Origin: Marinicellulosiphila megalodicopiae
Lineage (GTDB): Bacteria > Pseudomonadota > Gammaproteobacteria > Pseudomonadales > Natronospirillaceae
Length of the DNA stretch: 64,000 nt
Direction: 5' to 3'
NCBI RefSeq assembly: GCF_045862395.1
Contig: NZ_AP023087.1
Location: forward strand, 434,001-498,000
The position numbers and the translations under genes are program-made. This document shows positions 27,356-36,123 of the stretch, one piece after another. The notes beneath the pieces are model-generated. The model was given only the letters and a program-made list of their open reading frames with translations, had not been told where the DNA came from and did not search any database. The stretch's first letter is position 1, and every line of letters starts with the position of its first letter.

Positions 27356-27532
27356 ATGCCTGAATTTAATGAAGTGCTGAATAATAGGAATGTCAATTTA
27401 TTTTATTATGTTGTATTTAACTTGAATATTAAATTTAAACACTCGGATTCATCTGTTGAACTTATTCAGAATAAAATTGCATATTTTGCGGAATTTAACT
27501 GTTGGATGTCCTTTCTAAATTTTGCACCTTAG
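27356..27532 (+). CDS. doubtful small ORF
   Basis: A 58-residue reading frame from ATG 27356 with AAGGAA upstream (MPEFNEVLNNRNVNLFYY). It has no recognisable domain and sits in AT-rich sequence beside decayed repeats. It could be a short gene or chance. Confidence 0.2.
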   Translation: MPEFNEVLNNRNVNLFYYVVFNLNIKFKHSDSSVELIQNKIAYFAEFNCWMSFLNFAP

Positions 27533-27655
27533 TGAAATCCTTTGGACGGGGTAGTTCACTGGTTTAATGCCAGCACGTTAAATATTAATGCAATCATAAT
27601 GCAACACTTGCCATATTTTGTGGATACGAAAAGATAACATTTTATTATCTAATAA

Positions 27656-27723
27656 TGTAAGCGCTACCATTTTAATCTAGATCTACTGATGTTAGGTATT
27701 TAATGGTAAGTAAGTGCTTACTT
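27656..27723. promoter_or_regulatory. two LacI-type operator-like palindromes
   Basis: TGTAAGCGCTACCA at 27656-27669 is close to the perfect palindrome TGTAAGCGCTTACA found upstream of the 33369 gene. AAGTAAGTGCTTACTT at 27708-27723 has perfect 7-bp arms around TG. Both belong to the GTAAGCGCTTAC pattern bound by LacI-family sugar regulators. They lie about 320-390 bp upstream of the DUF1592 lipoprotein gene. The rest of 27533-28044 holds only a doubtful small ORF. Confidence 0.5.
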
Positions 27724-27842
27724 GTTAGGTTTGTAGAAAATGCCAACTTACGCAGGTTTTTGTTTTTAATTATTATTTTGTAATTAGTGATATAGGTGAC
27801 ACTTCTATTGTTGAAACTGTTCAAATTTGGGTATTTGCTCAC

Positions 27843-28022
27843 ATGGTGAAATTTAGCGCAGGCTTTTTAAGTCTCATGGTGGGTATAGTCATTTCGCAGG
27901 TTGGTATTGAATTTTTACAGTTGTATTGGTGTTATTTTGAATTTGAAAACATAAGTGGAACATTCAAAAACATCAGTATTCGAAGCGAAAATATGATCAT
28001 CAATCTTTTAATTAAGCATTAA
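27843..28022 (+). CDS. doubtful small hydrophobic ORF
   Basis: A 59-residue frame from ATG 27843 with one likely membrane segment (FSAGFLSLMVGIVISQVGI). The open frame extends upstream to about 27730 without a start codon, so it might be the remains of a longer gene. No ribosome-binding site. It ends 22 bp before the DUF1592 lipoprotein gene. Confidence 0.2.
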   Translation: MVKFSAGFLSLMVGIVISQVGIEFLQLYWCYFEFENISGTFKNISIRSENMIINLLIKH

Positions 28023-28044
28023 ACTTTTAAATTAGGGTGAGAAT

Positions 28045-31000
28045 ATGAAACGAATTGCGTTAGGTGTAATGATCGCAACTTTAGTTGGTTGTGGCAGTGA
28101 TCCAGAATTAAATTCTGAAAATAATCAAAATTCGATAGGCGCCAGTCCACAAATTAGGGACATGGATAATGATGGAATATCTGATGATCAAGATGCTGAT
28201 ATAGATGGTGACGGATACGCTAATGCTCAGGATATGTTTCCTTTAAATTATTTAGAGTCTGCCGATTTGGATTTAGATGGAATTGGCGATAATTCAGACT
28301 CAGATATTGATGGCGATGGGTTTGAAAATAACGAAGATGCTTTTCCATTAGACAAAATGGAATGGACTGATTTAGATGGCGACAAAATCGGCGACAACTC
28401 AGATTCGGATATTGATGGTGATAATGTTGTAAATGAAAACGATGCATTTCCAGAAAATAAAAATGAATGGTCGGATATTGATTTAGATGGCATTGGAGAT
28501 AACAGTGATATCGATAAAGATGGTGACGGTGTTAATAATCAAGAAGATGCTTATCCGAATGATCCCACTCAATTTGAAATAAACAAAGAGCAGGACACTG
28601 ATAATGATGGTATTAAAGATATTAATGATTCCGATATTGATAATGATGGATTTTTAAATGAACAAGATGCTTTTATTTTTGATCCTACAGAGTGGTCAGA
28701 TTTAGATGGCGATGATGTTGGTGATAATTCAGATAACGACATTGATGGCGATTTTGTTTTAAATGATAACGATGTGTTCCCATTAGATTTTAATGAAAGC
28801 AAAGATACCGATATGGATGGTATCGGGAACAACACAGACAGCGATGATGATAACGATGGTTTTTCAGATGATGAAGAAAAAGCCAAAGGCACAGATCCAT
28901 TAAATGCGTTAGATTTTCCTGATGATAATCAACCTGTTGATAGTTGTGAGATGGCCGTTGGTGTTGGGCAATTAATTTATGAGTCCGGTTCTGGTTTTGG
29001 AAGTTGCCAAGGTTGTCACGGTACTATAAATGAAGATGGTACCTCAACAGGTAATTTTGAATTAGCATTAAAGGACAGTCATTTTTTTGGAACAAAAGGT
29101 CATACTGGCGTATTAAACGAATATATATTCGATAATATGGCAAAAAATATTGAGAACTGTGACGAAGAATGTTCGGATAATTTAGCAGCGTTTATGTCAG
29201 TACAAATTAATCAGCCTTGGTGTCCTATTATTAAAGGTGAAGGTGAAATAGATCCAAATTCATTACCAGAGCCTGATTATATTTTATTACCAGCTCGAAT
29301 AGAATCGGAAAATTTTTATAAAAGTTTTGATACCACACAAGAAAACCAAGGGGGGTGCGGGCAAGAGCAGCCTGTCGATTTACAAATTTCTGCAGATGAA
29401 ATTGGTTTGTGTGATATTGGTTGGACCGCTCCTGGTGAATGGTTAACGTATCATATTAATGTTGAACAAGAAGGTATTTATCAATTGTTTGCTAGCATTG
29501 CATCAGCAGGCTCGCAACGAACAATGCAAGTGATTGTGTTAGGTGATGAATCTTTTGAGTTTGAAATTGCCACAGGTCCTGCAAACGGTTGGAAAGAATT
29601 TTCAGAAGTGGATTTAGGTTTGCAGAAATTACCAGCAGGTCAATATCAAGTAGATGTGAAAATGATAACAGGCGGATTAAATTTTAATTATTTACGATTT
29701 GATTTAGTTGAAATTATTGATATCGATAAAGAGATTACCGATGTGGTATTTGAAAAAGTTGGCAAGTTTGAAGTACCAGAAACGTCATGTAATTTATTGG
29801 CGGTTTCAGTTGAAACCCAAGTGACACCCAAGCAATTGAAAAATATTATTAATGATGTGTCTGCACCTTTAGAAATTAATAATATTGATGATTTAATAAA
29901 CGCAATTCCAAACAATACGAAAAATTCAGTTTTGGATCAGTTGTCATTGGATACGTATTTTAATCTGTTTGATGTGGTTGCTAATCAAACTGCTAATAAC
30001 TTTGATCAATTACATTTAGATTGCAATGAAAGCTCTGTTCAAAAAAGAGATTGTGCAAATGCCTGGTTGGAAAAGAATGCAAAGCAAGCTTGGGGTCGGA
30101 CCTTACAAGATGGCGAACGAGAATTAATGCTCGCTGAATTGTTTGATGTTGAAACTAATTTTTATAAAGGCATGAAACAAATCGTATTGGCTACATATTT
30201 ATCTGCAAATACATTGTATCAATGGCAAGAAGTGACATTAGTGGGTACCAGTGAATTATTAAATGGTCGCACAAAAGCGAAGAAATTAGCTTGGCTGCTT
30301 TGGAATAGTGTGCCAGATATTGAATTAATTGATGCTGCAGAATCTGGACAGTTAGCCACTGAATCAGGATTAAAGTTACAAGTTCAAAGAATGTTAAATG
30401 ACGAAAAAGCCAAACGAGGGTTTGGTGCATTTCATCAACAATGGTTGCATTTAATTGGTGATCCAAGTGAGCAATCTGAAGCAGGAAAAATTGAATTAGA
30501 TTTAATAGCTGGATTGCTTTTAGAAAACCAAGGTTCGTTTTCAGATATATTTACAACCAATCAAGGTTTTGTCAATGATGTTTTGGCGGATGTATATGGA
30601 GTGAGTAAAGTACATGCAAGTAATGTTTACGAGCAAGTTACATTGAATGATCGCCGAGGAGTTTTAACTCGTGCAGCGTTATTAGCCGGAACGTCCTTTG
30701 GGTCGTCATCGCCTACCAGACGTGGTGAAGCCATTTCAGCATCGATTTTGTGTGTCGCGATTCCCGAACCACCTGTTGAGGTTCAAGATATGTTTGCAGT
30801 TTTACCCGAATTAAATGGCCGTTCATTTAGAACCATGATGGAAGAAACCACAGCTGCGCCATCATGCCAAGGTTGTCATGCCAATATGGATCCATTTGGA
30901 TTTGCATTAGAAAACTACGACGGGATTGGGCATTTTAGATTGGAGCAAGAAAATGGCGCAATGATCAATTCATCAGTGAACACCAGTCCATTAGGTGTGC

Positions 31001-31224
31001 CATTTAATGATGCGAGCGATTTAAGTAACGCCATAGCCCAATCGCAAGATGCAATGGCTTGTTATGCAGATCACTGGTTCGAATATGCATTTTTAAGACA
31101 CTCACAATTAGATGGTTGTGTTAGTCAAGATTTAAAGCAACGTTTTATAAACAGCAATGGTGATTTAATTCAGTTAATTTACGACATCATTGAGAATCCA
31201 GCATTCCACTACAGAAAATTCTAA
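28045..31224 (+). CDS. modular DUF1592/DUF1588/DUF1585 haem lipoprotein with TSP3 repeats and CBM6
   Basis: A 1059-residue lipoprotein (lipobox LVGCGS). In order: thrombospondin type-3-like Asp-rich calcium repeats (about 35-295, DxDxDGxxD units), a first haem motif CQGCH (about 321), a CBM6-like carbohydrate-binding domain (about 415-560, beginning ARIESENF), then the DUF1592 region (about 660-810), DUF1588 with a second haem motif CQGCH followed by ANMDPFG (about 941), and DUF1585 at the C-terminus. These DUFs form a planctomycete-type cytochrome family of unknown reaction. The next gene, 11 bp on, is the usual DUF1552 partner. I infer a surface, sugar-anchored redox protein acting with that partner on carbohydrate. 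Start ATG 28045; upstream spacer GGGTGAGAAT. Confidence 0.85.
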   Translation: MKRIALGVMIATLVGCGSDPELNSENNQNSIGASPQIRDMDNDGISDDQDADIDGDGYANAQDMFPLNYLESADLDLDGIGDNSDSDIDGDGFENNEDAFPLDKMEWTDLDGDKIGDNSDSDIDGDNVVNENDAFPENKNEWSDIDLDGIGDNSDIDKDGDGVNNQEDAYPNDPTQFEINKEQDTDNDGIKDINDSDIDNDGFLNEQDAFIFDPTEWSDLDGDDVGDNSDNDIDGDFVLNDNDVFPLDFNESKDTDMDGIGNNTDSDDDNDGFSDDEEKAKGTDPLNALDFPDDNQPVDSCEMAVGVGQLIYESGSGFGSCQGCHGTINEDGTSTGNFELALKDSHFFGTKGHTGVLNEYIFDNMAKNIENCDEECSDNLAAFMSVQINQPWCPIIKGEGEIDPNSLPEPDYILLPARIESENFYKSFDTTQENQGGCGQEQPVDLQISADEIGLCDIGWTAPGEWLTYHINVEQEGIYQLFASIASAGSQRTMQVIVLGDESFEFEIATGPANGWKEFSEVDLGLQKLPAGQYQVDVKMITGGLNFNYLRFDLVEIIDIDKEITDVVFEKVGKFEVPETSCNLLAVSVETQVTPKQLKNIINDVSAPLEINNIDDLINAIPNNTKNSVLDQLSLDTYFNLFDVVANQTANNFDQLHLDCNESSVQKRDCANAWLEKNAKQAWGRTLQDGERELMLAELFDVETNFYKGMKQIVLATYLSANTLYQWQEVTLVGTSELLNGRTKAKKLAWLLWNSVPDIELIDAAESGQLATESGLKLQVQRMLNDEKAKRGFGAFHQQWLHLIGDPSEQSEAGKIELDLIAGLLLENQGSFSDIFTTNQGFVNDVLADVYGVSKVHASNVYEQVTLNDRRGVLTRAALLAGTSFGSSSPTRRGEAISASILCVAIPEPPVEVQDMFAVLPELNGRSFRTMMEETTAAPSCQGCHANMDPFGFALENYDGIGHFRLEQENGAMINSSVNTSPLGVPFNDASDLSNAIAQSQDAMACYADHWFEYAFLRHSQLDGCVSQDLKQRFINSNGDLIQLIYDIIENPAFHYRKF

Positions 31225-31235
31225 GAGGCGCCGCT

Positions 31236-32573
31236 ATGAATATCAAAAAATTATTAACACGTAGACAAATTCTAGCTTCTGTTGGTGGCATGGCCGCAGT
31301 AACTGGGTTAATTCCATTTATTCCAAGATTGGAAGCAGCCGAAGGCGATGCTTCTATAAAACGTTATACATATTGGCATGAATACACCATGCCAGAAAAC
31401 AGTATTGTGAATGCAAACTATCAAGCAAATACAGGTGCATTAAATTTTAAAAATGATTATGCACCTTTAAATGAAATGTCTGACAAATTAATTTTTCTAA
31501 GAAAAATGTCACGAAAACAATCAACCATTATTGTGCAAGGACCTCATCCATTTGGCGTCCAAGGCATTACAGGTTGGCAGGGCAGTGTAAAAGAAAAATA
31601 CAATCCTAATGCAACGTCACTAGATCAGTTTTTAGCAGAAAAATTATCAGGACAAACCCCTTACAGTGATTTGCGAGCAGGGTTTCGTAACTCTGGTGGA
31701 CAGGGTGACATTGATATTTCTTCATCGGTTGTTAAGGGAAAACCCATCCCTAGATTTCAATCGCCTTTGGCAATGTATAATTCGGTATTTAAACACTTTA
31801 ATCCTGGGCTGTCAGAAAGCGACATGCCAGCATCTGAATTATTACGTCAGCGTAAAAGTGTATTGGATTTTATGAAAGCAGACATCGCTAAAATTGAAGC
31901 AAAGGTGTCTCATTTTGATAAGCAAAGAATCGATGCGCATTTAACGGCTATACGTAAAACCGAACAAACGCTAGAGGCACAATTGGGTGGTACGAGTAAT
32001 CGAACATGTGACCTTGTTATGTCACCAGGAGAGTTAGCAGAAAAAGAAAATTTAATTTACCCCGTATATTCGCAGTTAATCACTCAAGCACTTTCGTGTG
32101 ATATGACACGAGTAGCGGGCATGTGTTTTGGTGGCACAACCAGTAATTTAAAATATTCATTTTTAAATTCATATAGCGGTAAAGGTAATTGGCACAGTGC
32201 AACTCATGGTAAAGATAATGGCATCGATTATGTGCACGATGTTTTAAAATTTAGAGCTCAATCGGTTGCTAGCTTTTTAAAAATGTTAGATCAAGTTGAG
32301 GAGCCTGACGGTAATACGCTTTTAGATAATACGATTTTTGCATGGTTGACCGATGTGGCAAGAGCGCATAATACAACCGATGACATTCACTGTATTTTAG
32401 CGGGAGGAAAAGGTCGGTTTAAAAATCATGGGCAAATGGTGAATGTAGGAAATAAAGACACCTACAATCAATTACAAACATCAATTGCACATTTTATGGG
32501 GCAAGAAATTACAGTACATGGCGATCCTAATTATGGTGGAACTGGAGTGTTAAGTAATGGATTGTTTGTTTAA
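31236..32573 (+). CDS. DUF1552 protein with Tat signal
   Basis: A 445-residue protein with a twin-arginine leader (TRRQILASVGGMAAVTGLIP), so it is exported folded, probably with a bound cofactor. The remainder resembles DUF1552, which lies in the alkaline-phosphatase-like/DUF1501 sphere and is routinely encoded beside DUF1592 proteins. His/Asp-rich segments (GNWHSATHGKDNG, WLTDVARAHNTTDDIH) could bind metal. It starts 11 bp after the DUF1592 gene with a GAGGCG site, so the two form an operon ended by a hairpin at 32589. The biochemical role is not established. Confidence 0.85.
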   Translation: MNIKKLLTRRQILASVGGMAAVTGLIPFIPRLEAAEGDASIKRYTYWHEYTMPENSIVNANYQANTGALNFKNDYAPLNEMSDKLIFLRKMSRKQSTIIVQGPHPFGVQGITGWQGSVKEKYNPNATSLDQFLAEKLSGQTPYSDLRAGFRNSGGQGDIDISSSVVKGKPIPRFQSPLAMYNSVFKHFNPGLSESDMPASELLRQRKSVLDFMKADIAKIEAKVSHFDKQRIDAHLTAIRKTEQTLEAQLGGTSNRTCDLVMSPGELAEKENLIYPVYSQLITQALSCDMTRVAGMCFGGTTSNLKYSFLNSYSGKGNWHSATHGKDNGIDYVHDVLKFRAQSVASFLKMLDQVEEPDGNTLLDNTIFAWLTDVARAHNTTDDIHCILAGGKGRFKNHGQMVNVGNKDTYNQLQTSIAHFMGQEITVHGDPNYGGTGVLSNGLFV

Positions 32574-32588
32574 GATTTAATTAAAAAG

Positions 32589-32620
32589 GACGAATATGGG
32601 AGTATTCGTCATTTTAAATT
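32589..32620 (+). terminator. terminator of the DUF1592-DUF1552 operon
   Basis: Stem GACGAAT / ATTCGTC (7 bp, 8-nt loop) followed by ATTTTAAATTT, 15 bp after the DUF1552 stop. The following 260 bp hold no visible gene. Confidence 0.6.
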
Positions 32621-32884
32621 TAAACTAATATTTAATCTTGCGAGCTAATTGTTCAGATAATTTTTTCCTGATAAATATTCGAACCAATCATTTGATCGTT
32701 GCTTGTATTAAATAGCTAAAAGTGGATTTTTTTAATTTGCGCATAATTGAGCATTCTCTATCTATTTAAACCAATACGGCTCATACTCATTGAGTTATTA
32801 ATTATTATCTTAATAACAAACACCGTCCTTCGGTTGGAGCGTGTCGACTCTAGGTTTTATGACTTTATATAGGTAACAAATATC

Positions 32885-33001
32885 ATGAGTAAAGGCCAAG
32901 ACAGTAAAAAAAGCGATAAGAAAAAACCGCTTTTAACAGCAAAAGAAAAAAAAGCAGTAAAAGCAACCAAAAAAAATGATAAGAATATTTTTGGAAGCTA
33001 G
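32885..33001 (+). CDS. 38-residue lysine-rich conserved small protein
   Basis: An overlooked short ORF: MSKGQDSKKSDKKKPLLT at the start, then a Lys/Ala-rich stretch ending NDKNIFGS. Very basic Lys-rich mini-proteins starting MSKGxDSKK recur in proteobacteria as hypothetical proteins (recalled, not searched). It has its own upstream spacing (AGGTAAC about 10 bp before the ATG) and a strong terminator 10 bp after its stop, which is good evidence for a real monocistronic gene. It could bind nucleic acid or ribosomes; that is inference. Confidence 0.6.
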   Translation: MSKGQDSKKSDKKKPLLTAKEKKAVKATKKNDKNIFGS

Positions 33002-33010
33002 TGCATGTTC

Positions 33011-33045
33011 AGGTCATCGTGTTTTACGATGACCTTTTATATTTT
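33011..33045 (+). terminator. rho-independent terminator of the small basic gene
   Basis: A perfect 10-bp stem (AGGTCATCGT / ACGATGACCT) with a 5-nt loop followed by TTTATATTTTT. The 270 bp beyond it, up to the 33311 operator, show no gene. Confidence 0.8.
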
Positions 33046-33310
33046 TATTTTAATCCTGCCTGAATCCCGCCTTAAACTTTTAATTATTTCTAAAAATGAC
33101 ACACATCAAAGTGATGCGACTTTATAAATAGGACTTTATAAAAAGTTCATTCAATTTCTTTGGATTGTTTGCCCCTGTTCTTCTGTCTCTGTTCTTCCCA
33201 CAATTCTTGCATTTGCATAATATTAATTACCTCACTATGTGTTAATTCTGGCTTTTAATGCTGACTGCCTCACGATTGCACAATGTATCGTACTCACTTT
33301 ACATACATTT

Positions 33311-33324
33311 TGTAAGCGCTTACA
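33311..33324. promoter_or_regulatory. perfect LacI-family operator
   Basis: TGTAAGCGCTTACA is a 14-bp perfect palindrome of the CGC-centred type bound by LacI/GalR regulators. It lies 45 bp upstream of the start codon of the malectin/haem lipoprotein gene, where a repressor would block transcription. No LacI-family gene is in this window. Confidence 0.65.
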
Positions 33325-33368
33325 TATAATCCGCATATTCTTAACATTGATATAAAGTTGGAGCGATT

Positions 33369-35972
33369 ATGTGCGTAATTTTGGAAAAACAGTTAAAAAT
33401 GACAGTGGCGCTCGCAAAGAGTATTGCATTAATGCTGCTTATAAGTAGCTGTCAGCCTGCGTCTGAACAGGTTTCGAGTGAAGATTTTGCATCAGATAAC
33501 ACGCATACTGAATCAAACACGCTTTCCCAAACTGATACGTCTGAAAACACCGGTGTTGGCACTGATACACAATCGATGACTGATACATCAACGCTTACCG
33601 CTATTGATACAGACACACAAACCCAAACCAATAACGCACCGACGGCAAGTCCTAACATTATTAAAGGCATTATTTGGGCGGCAGCCTCAGATATCGAAAA
33701 CAATGATTTGAAATATTCTTGGGTAGTGAATGGGTTGGAAATAGGAAGTGCGCAATTTTTAGATGTTTCCAGTGTGACTAATATATTTGGTGAACAAACG
33801 GTGGTGTTAACTGTTACTGATTCTGGTGGATTGTCAGTGGTAGAGTCAATTGACGTAATGTTTGCAAGTGATAAAACCCAAACTCAAACCCAAACTCAAA
33901 CTCAAACCCAAACCCAAACCCAAACCCAAACTCAAACTCAAACCCAAACCAATACATCTACATCTACATCAAATGAAACAGACACTCACACTGAAATAAA
34001 TATTGACCAAGACAATGACGGTGTAGAGGATTTAGTTGATCAATGTCCAAATACTTCTGGTGCAGTGGTTAGTAATGGTTGTTCGCAAGCACAGTTAGAC
34101 GCATTAACTCCACCATCTGCTGATGATGATATGGATGGCGTGACAAACACAAATGATTGGTGTGACTTTACTGAAATGGATGCGCCAGTTGATGCAAATG
34201 GTTGTTCAGATATTCAGTTAGGTGAATCGTTTTACTTTAATCTTGATTGTGCAAACTGTCATGGTGATACAGGATTGGGTGGCGAAGCAAAACAAATTCA
34301 AAGCTGTGGAAAAGTTGATTGCACTAATTTATCGGCATTAACCCTATACAACAAAAATGAAATGCCTCGCAGAGCGCCAGGAGATTGTATAAATGATAAT
34401 CGTTGTGATGAATTAGTTTCAAAATACATGATCGATAAAATAGTGACATTCACCAATGACGATGACAAAGATGGTGTGACTAATAATGATGATCAATGTG
34501 ATAACACGCGCTCATTTAACCGAGATAAAGTCGAAGCGAATGGTTGTATGGATATTCCAATGAGCAGTGAAAATACGTCAATGTATATTAATGCGGGTGG
34601 TAATAGTTTTGTAAGCAATATAAATGAAAGTTTTATTGCCGATGATTATTTTAACAACGGATCAATTTATACAAGTGCATTAGCCATTGATAACACTGTT
34701 GATGATGTATTATTTCAAACAGAGCGTTTTGGAAATTTTGATTACGAAATTCCAATGAAAAATGGCAATTATGAAATTGCATTATATTTTGCAGAAGTGT
34801 ATTTCACCGAAGCAGGAAAACGTGTGTTTGATTTATCTATTGAGGGGGATAAAAAATTAACCAACTTTGATATTTTTAAAGAAGCTAATGCTATTAATAA
34901 AGCGGTATACAAAAAATTCGACATCACAATAAGTGACGACTTTTTAAGTATCACTGTTGATGCCATTACCAATAATCCAAAAATAAACGCAATCAAAATT
35001 TATGAAAAAGACAATGTCCCGACACCACCTGTATTGCCTCAAAGTGGTAGACCTTTATCATCTGTAGGCATTGGGCCTTATGGTGGGTGTGTGATTCAAC
35101 CTAATGGCAAGGTGGTCTGTTGGGGTGGTAATTACATGAATCAAAAATTCACAGAAAACGGTACACAAAAAAATTGTTTTGATAATCCAACACAATGGGG
35201 AATAGGCGAGTGTGTAGGTCGTGCTGTAGCGCCCACAAATTTAGGCGAAGTGACGGCTATTGCAGGTACGCATACTTCAGCATGCGTTATTTTAAAAAAA
35301 CCGACAGCTACAAATAAAGCAATCCGTTGTTGGGGGCCAGAAACTAACCCAACTTATCCAGACATTAATAATCCTATTCAACTATCACATGGTGATCGTC
35401 AATCTTGTGCATTAACTTCAGCAGGAGAAATAAAGTGTTGGGAAATAAATATAAATAAAGAAGGTTATACCAATCATGTCGCGCCTAATGGTTTTATTGC
35501 TAAATCTGTTTCTAGCGGTGGGCGTATGACGTGCGCAATTTCAGCTGAAGATTCAAGTGTGGCCTGTTTTGGTGACGAAACTAAAACACCACCTGCAGGA
35601 CTAAAAGCCAAGCGAGTGGAAGTCGGTGGTTGGGCAGGAGACACAAGTCCTGTGCATGCTTGTGCGATTGATTTAAACGACAACGTCATTTGTTGGGGTG
35701 ATGGTGCTGGCGTAAATGTACCATCAGGATTAAAAGCACAATCTATTACCTCAGCTGAAAAATGGAGTTGTGCCGTTAAATTAAATGGTACCGCCCAATG
35801 CTGGGGGGCGTTTTCAAATGCACCAAGTGGTAGTGATTATAAAGAAGTATTTGCACAGCGTGATGCGGGGGTGTTAATTAAAACGGACGGCACGGTTGTA
35901 CAGTTTAAAGATTACGGGACTAATAAACGCATTGATATGCCAGCCAATTTAAAAGTCAAATTGGATGATTAG
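33369..35972 (+). CDS. modular haem/malectin/RCC1-like lipoprotein
   Basis: An 867-residue lipoprotein (lipobox LISSCQ; start ATG 33369 with GGAG). In order: a Ser/Thr/Asp linker, a PKD-like Ig domain (about 90-165), a (TQ)n tract, Asp-rich TSP3 calcium repeats flanking a haem motif CANCH (about 294), a malectin-like sugar-binding domain (about 400-555, YINAGGNSF... to INAIKIYE), then Cys/Trp-rich repeats with the RCC1/BLIP-II pattern (GGCVIQPNGKVVCWGG, WSCAVKLNGTAQCWG), likely a beta-propeller. Haem plus carbohydrate-binding plus propeller suggests a surface redox or binding protein for polysaccharide. It stands alone, between an operator and a terminator. Confidence 0.8.
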   Translation: MCVILEKQLKMTVALAKSIALMLLISSCQPASEQVSSEDFASDNTHTESNTLSQTDTSENTGVGTDTQSMTDTSTLTAIDTDTQTQTNNAPTASPNIIKGIIWAAASDIENNDLKYSWVVNGLEIGSAQFLDVSSVTNIFGEQTVVLTVTDSGGLSVVESIDVMFASDKTQTQTQTQTQTQTQTQTQTQTQTQTNTSTSTSNETDTHTEINIDQDNDGVEDLVDQCPNTSGAVVSNGCSQAQLDALTPPSADDDMDGVTNTNDWCDFTEMDAPVDANGCSDIQLGESFYFNLDCANCHGDTGLGGEAKQIQSCGKVDCTNLSALTLYNKNEMPRRAPGDCINDNRCDELVSKYMIDKIVTFTNDDDKDGVTNNDDQCDNTRSFNRDKVEANGCMDIPMSSENTSMYINAGGNSFVSNINESFIADDYFNNGSIYTSALAIDNTVDDVLFQTERFGNFDYEIPMKNGNYEIALYFAEVYFTEAGKRVFDLSIEGDKKLTNFDIFKEANAINKAVYKKFDITISDDFLSITVDAITNNPKINAIKIYEKDNVPTPPVLPQSGRPLSSVGIGPYGGCVIQPNGKVVCWGGNYMNQKFTENGTQKNCFDNPTQWGIGECVGRAVAPTNLGEVTAIAGTHTSACVILKKPTATNKAIRCWGPETNPTYPDINNPIQLSHGDRQSCALTSAGEIKCWEININKEGYTNHVAPNGFIAKSVSSGGRMTCAISAEDSSVACFGDETKTPPAGLKAKRVEVGGWAGDTSPVHACAIDLNDNVICWGDGAGVNVPSGLKAQSITSAEKWSCAVKLNGTAQCWGAFSNAPSGSDYKEVFAQRDAGVLIKTDGTVVQFKDYGTNKRIDMPANLKVKLDD
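33876..33951 (+). repeat. hexanucleotide microsatellite encoding (TQ)n
   Basis: About twelve units of CAAACC/CAAACT in frame, encoding alternating Thr-Gln between the Ig domain and the TSP3/haem region. Such a tract can change length by slippage without a frameshift because the unit is 6 bp. Confidence 0.9.
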
Positions 35973-35990
35973 TGTTGAACAGACTTTAAA

Positions 35991-36021
35991 AAAACGGCAG
36001 ATTGAATCTGCTGTTTTTTTT
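35991..36021 (+). terminator. rho-independent terminator
   Basis: Stem GCAGAT / ATCTGC with loop TGA, preceded by an A-run and followed by TGTTTTTTTT, 25 bp after the stop of the 33369 gene. Confidence 0.8.
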
Positions 36022-36123
36022 GCCTGCGATTTATATTTAAAAGCAAAAAATAAATAATGCCTTTACTAAACAAACTGTGTAAGACTGAGCTACTTTTCAA
36101 TTTTGAGTATTTAGGTAGTGTCT

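Noticed and set aside
28220..28892. Minus-strand Ser-rich frames opposite the DUF1592 lipoprotein
   Set aside because: They are antisense to Asp-rich TSP3 repeats and have no ribosome-binding sites.
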